64,000 bases of DNA, from contig JBNMLP010000014.1 of assembly GCA_050874905.1 (NCBI GenBank), forward strand, positions 1 through 64,000, in the 5' to 3' direction. Made by a program: the position numbers and the translations under genes. This stretch comes from NC2004 sp050874905. GTDB taxonomy: Bacteria; Bacillota; Clostridia; Lachnospirales; Lachnospiraceae. Of the stretch, positions 62,879 to 64,000 are shown piece after piece; position 1 is the stretch's first letter; each line of letters opens with the position of its first letter. The notes under the pieces are model-generated. The model was not told where the DNA came from, made no database searches, and saw only the letters and a program-made list of their open reading frames with translations.

Positions 62879-64000
62879 ATGAAGAATCATTCGATTCGTA
62901 ATTATGTATTTTTTACTGCGGTTTTTCTGTTTTTTGTAATGTTATTGATCGTAGGACTAGGGAAGCACACGTATAACGGTTTTTATTCGGATGCAGCAAT
63001 GACCTATGATCAGGGTTGGCAGCAGCAAATGGCAGATGGACAGGAAAAAAAGCTCAGCCTTCCAACAGAGGCTAAGTATGAATCTCAAAAGCTGGTATTG
63101 ACACATAAGCTGCCGGAACATATCATGAGTGGATTATCTCTTTGTGTCTGGGTGCAGGGACAGTCGATCACGGCACAGATCGAGGGAGAAGAAGCAGTTT
63201 CTTATGGAGTAGAGGATGCCACTGTATTTGGAAAAAATGTTGGCAATTACTGGTATATGATCAAGCTGCCGGAATCGGCCGGAGGAAAGATGATCACTTT
63301 GACACTTTCTACTCCTTACAAGGATTCCACTTGCCGGTTGGATCATATTTATATTGGAACACAGACTTCCCTGTTGTTTCTTTTATTTCAACAGTATGGA
63401 ATTGGCATGTTATTTGCCTTTTTGCTGATGGTGTTTGGTCTGGCGATCGCAGTGCTTTATGTGGCATTTCGTAAAAAGATCAAAACGGAGGATGTCAGCC
63501 GTACCTTATATTTGTGTTTTTCTGCTGTGCTTCTTGGCATGTGGCTCTTTGCCCAGTCGAGATTGTCCCAGTTTTTTGTAGGAAACAGCTTTGTAGTGCT
63601 GTTGATCGATGCGATGGGACGGATGCTGCTTCCGGTTCCAATGCTATACTATATGGCAATGGTCAAAGGCAATCATATGCGTCGGTCGCTCATGCTGCTT
63701 GCCTACGCATTTGTTTTAAACTTTGTTGTATGTACGGTGTTGCAGTTTGCTGATCTGAAAGATTTTTCGGAGACCTCGGTTGCAACCGGAGTGCTTTATG
63801 TGGTGGCAGTTGTGATGGTATTTTCCAATGCACTTGCGGAACAGCTTCATTATAATAACGAGGCATACCGGTTTCTGGCAGTTGGAATCTATGGGCTGAC
63901 CTTTTTTGCTTCTGCCGAGCTTTGGGGATTTTTGTCCGGGCGTACCTCATGGATCGGAAACTGGATTCGTTACGGTGCGGTCATGCTTGTGTTTGTGCTG
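62879..64000 (+). CDS. Membrane sensor-like protein, N-terminal part (cut by window end)
   Basis: Open from ATG 62879 to the window end (374 codons). It has an N-terminal helix (about 8-28) and an extracytoplasmic beta-rich region (about 60-160) like a 7TMR-DISM or jelly-roll domain. From residue ~165 a row of about six hydrophobic helices starts (LLFLLFQQYGIGMLFAFLLM). This layout is usual for receptors with GGDEF, histidine kinase or similar output, but the output lies outside the window. An ATG at 62873 is possible, but GGCGGG is too close to it. Confidence 0.75.
   Translation, partial: MKNHSIRNYVFFTAVFLFFVMLLIVGLGKHTYNGFYSDAAMTYDQGWQQQMADGQEKKLSLPTEAKYESQKLVLTHKLPEHIMSGLSLCVWVQGQSITAQIEGEEAVSYGVEDATVFGKNVGNYWYMIKLPESAGGKMITLTLSTPYKDSTCRLDHIYIGTQTSLLFLLFQQYGIGMLFAFLLMVFGLAIAVLYVAFRKKIKTEDVSRTLYLCFSAVLLGMWLFAQSRLSQFFVGNSFVVLLIDAMGRMLLPVPMLYYMAMVKGNHMRRSLMLLAYAFVLNFVVCTVLQFADLKDFSETSVATGVLYVVAVVMVFSNALAEQLHYNNEAYRFLAVGIYGLTFFASAELWGFLSGRTSWIGNWIRYGAVMLVFVL

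Overview
The window looks like chromosomal DNA of a low-to-moderate GC, butyrate-forming Firmicute of the Lachnospiraceae type (buk-type butyrate producers such as Coprococcus or Butyrivibrio are the best guess). The evidence is the gene content (thlA-crt-hbd-bcd-etfBA plus butyrate kinase, MurT/GatD, a PPi-type phosphofructokinase, a T-box for pheST, TrmK, YlxR/YlxQ), strong AGGAGG ribosome binding sites and TTGACA/TATAAT promoters. I see no prophage, insertion sequence, CRISPR array or defence island; almost all of it is core genome.

Layout. 1-300: 3' end of a 23S rRNA gene and a tRNA-Trp(CCA) with terminator, no 5S between them. 0.5-4.2 kb: sugar-type ABC importer (lipoprotein, two permeases), the lipoprotein gene carrying an in-frame UGA. 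4.3-12 kb: dgt, dnaG, rpoD, trmK, Nif3-family gene, TGS-uridine-kinase-like gene. 12.0-12.4 kb: RNase P RNA. 12.4-14.7 kb: an unrecognised gene, a convergent AP2-domain gene and a SleB-like wall hydrolase. 14.8-20.4 kb: thrC and two Ig-like secreted or membrane proteins. 20.4-25.4 kb: PPi-type phosphofructokinase, a 6S-like RNA, a SpoIID-domain protein and a YihY membrane protein. 25.4-30.6 kb: Phe T-box, pheS, pheT (with an amber codon at position 7) and a MATE transporter. 30.7-37.6 kb: rimP-nusA-ylxR-ylxQ-infB-rbfA-nrnA.

Between nrnA and truB, which are neighbours in many Firmicutes, lie amtB-glnB on the minus strand, a PurF homologue whose glutaminase half lacks the nucleophilic cysteine, and a membrane protein/EAL pair. 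The translation cluster then resumes with truB-ribF-truA-rpsO, a patatin-like gene, aroD and pnp (43-50 kb). 50.1-57.6 kb: the butyrate pathway operon and a convergent butyrate kinase. 57.8-59.9 kb: murT-gatD for lipid II amidation. 60.0-64 kb: an ABC-F ATPase, a translationally coupled Rossmann-fold protein and the start of a large membrane protein cut by the window end.

How parts connect: most genes serve replication priming, transcription initiation and elongation, translation initiation, tRNA and rRNA modification and mRNA turnover. Central carbon flow ends in butyrate through Bcd/Etf and Buk. The most interesting points are the ammonium transporter/PII/glutaminase-dead PurF neighbourhood, two in-frame nonsense codons in otherwise intact genes, a 6S-like RNA, structured leaders before amtB, rimP and rpsO, and an orphan AP2 protein. 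I did not find a clear new defence or mobile system.
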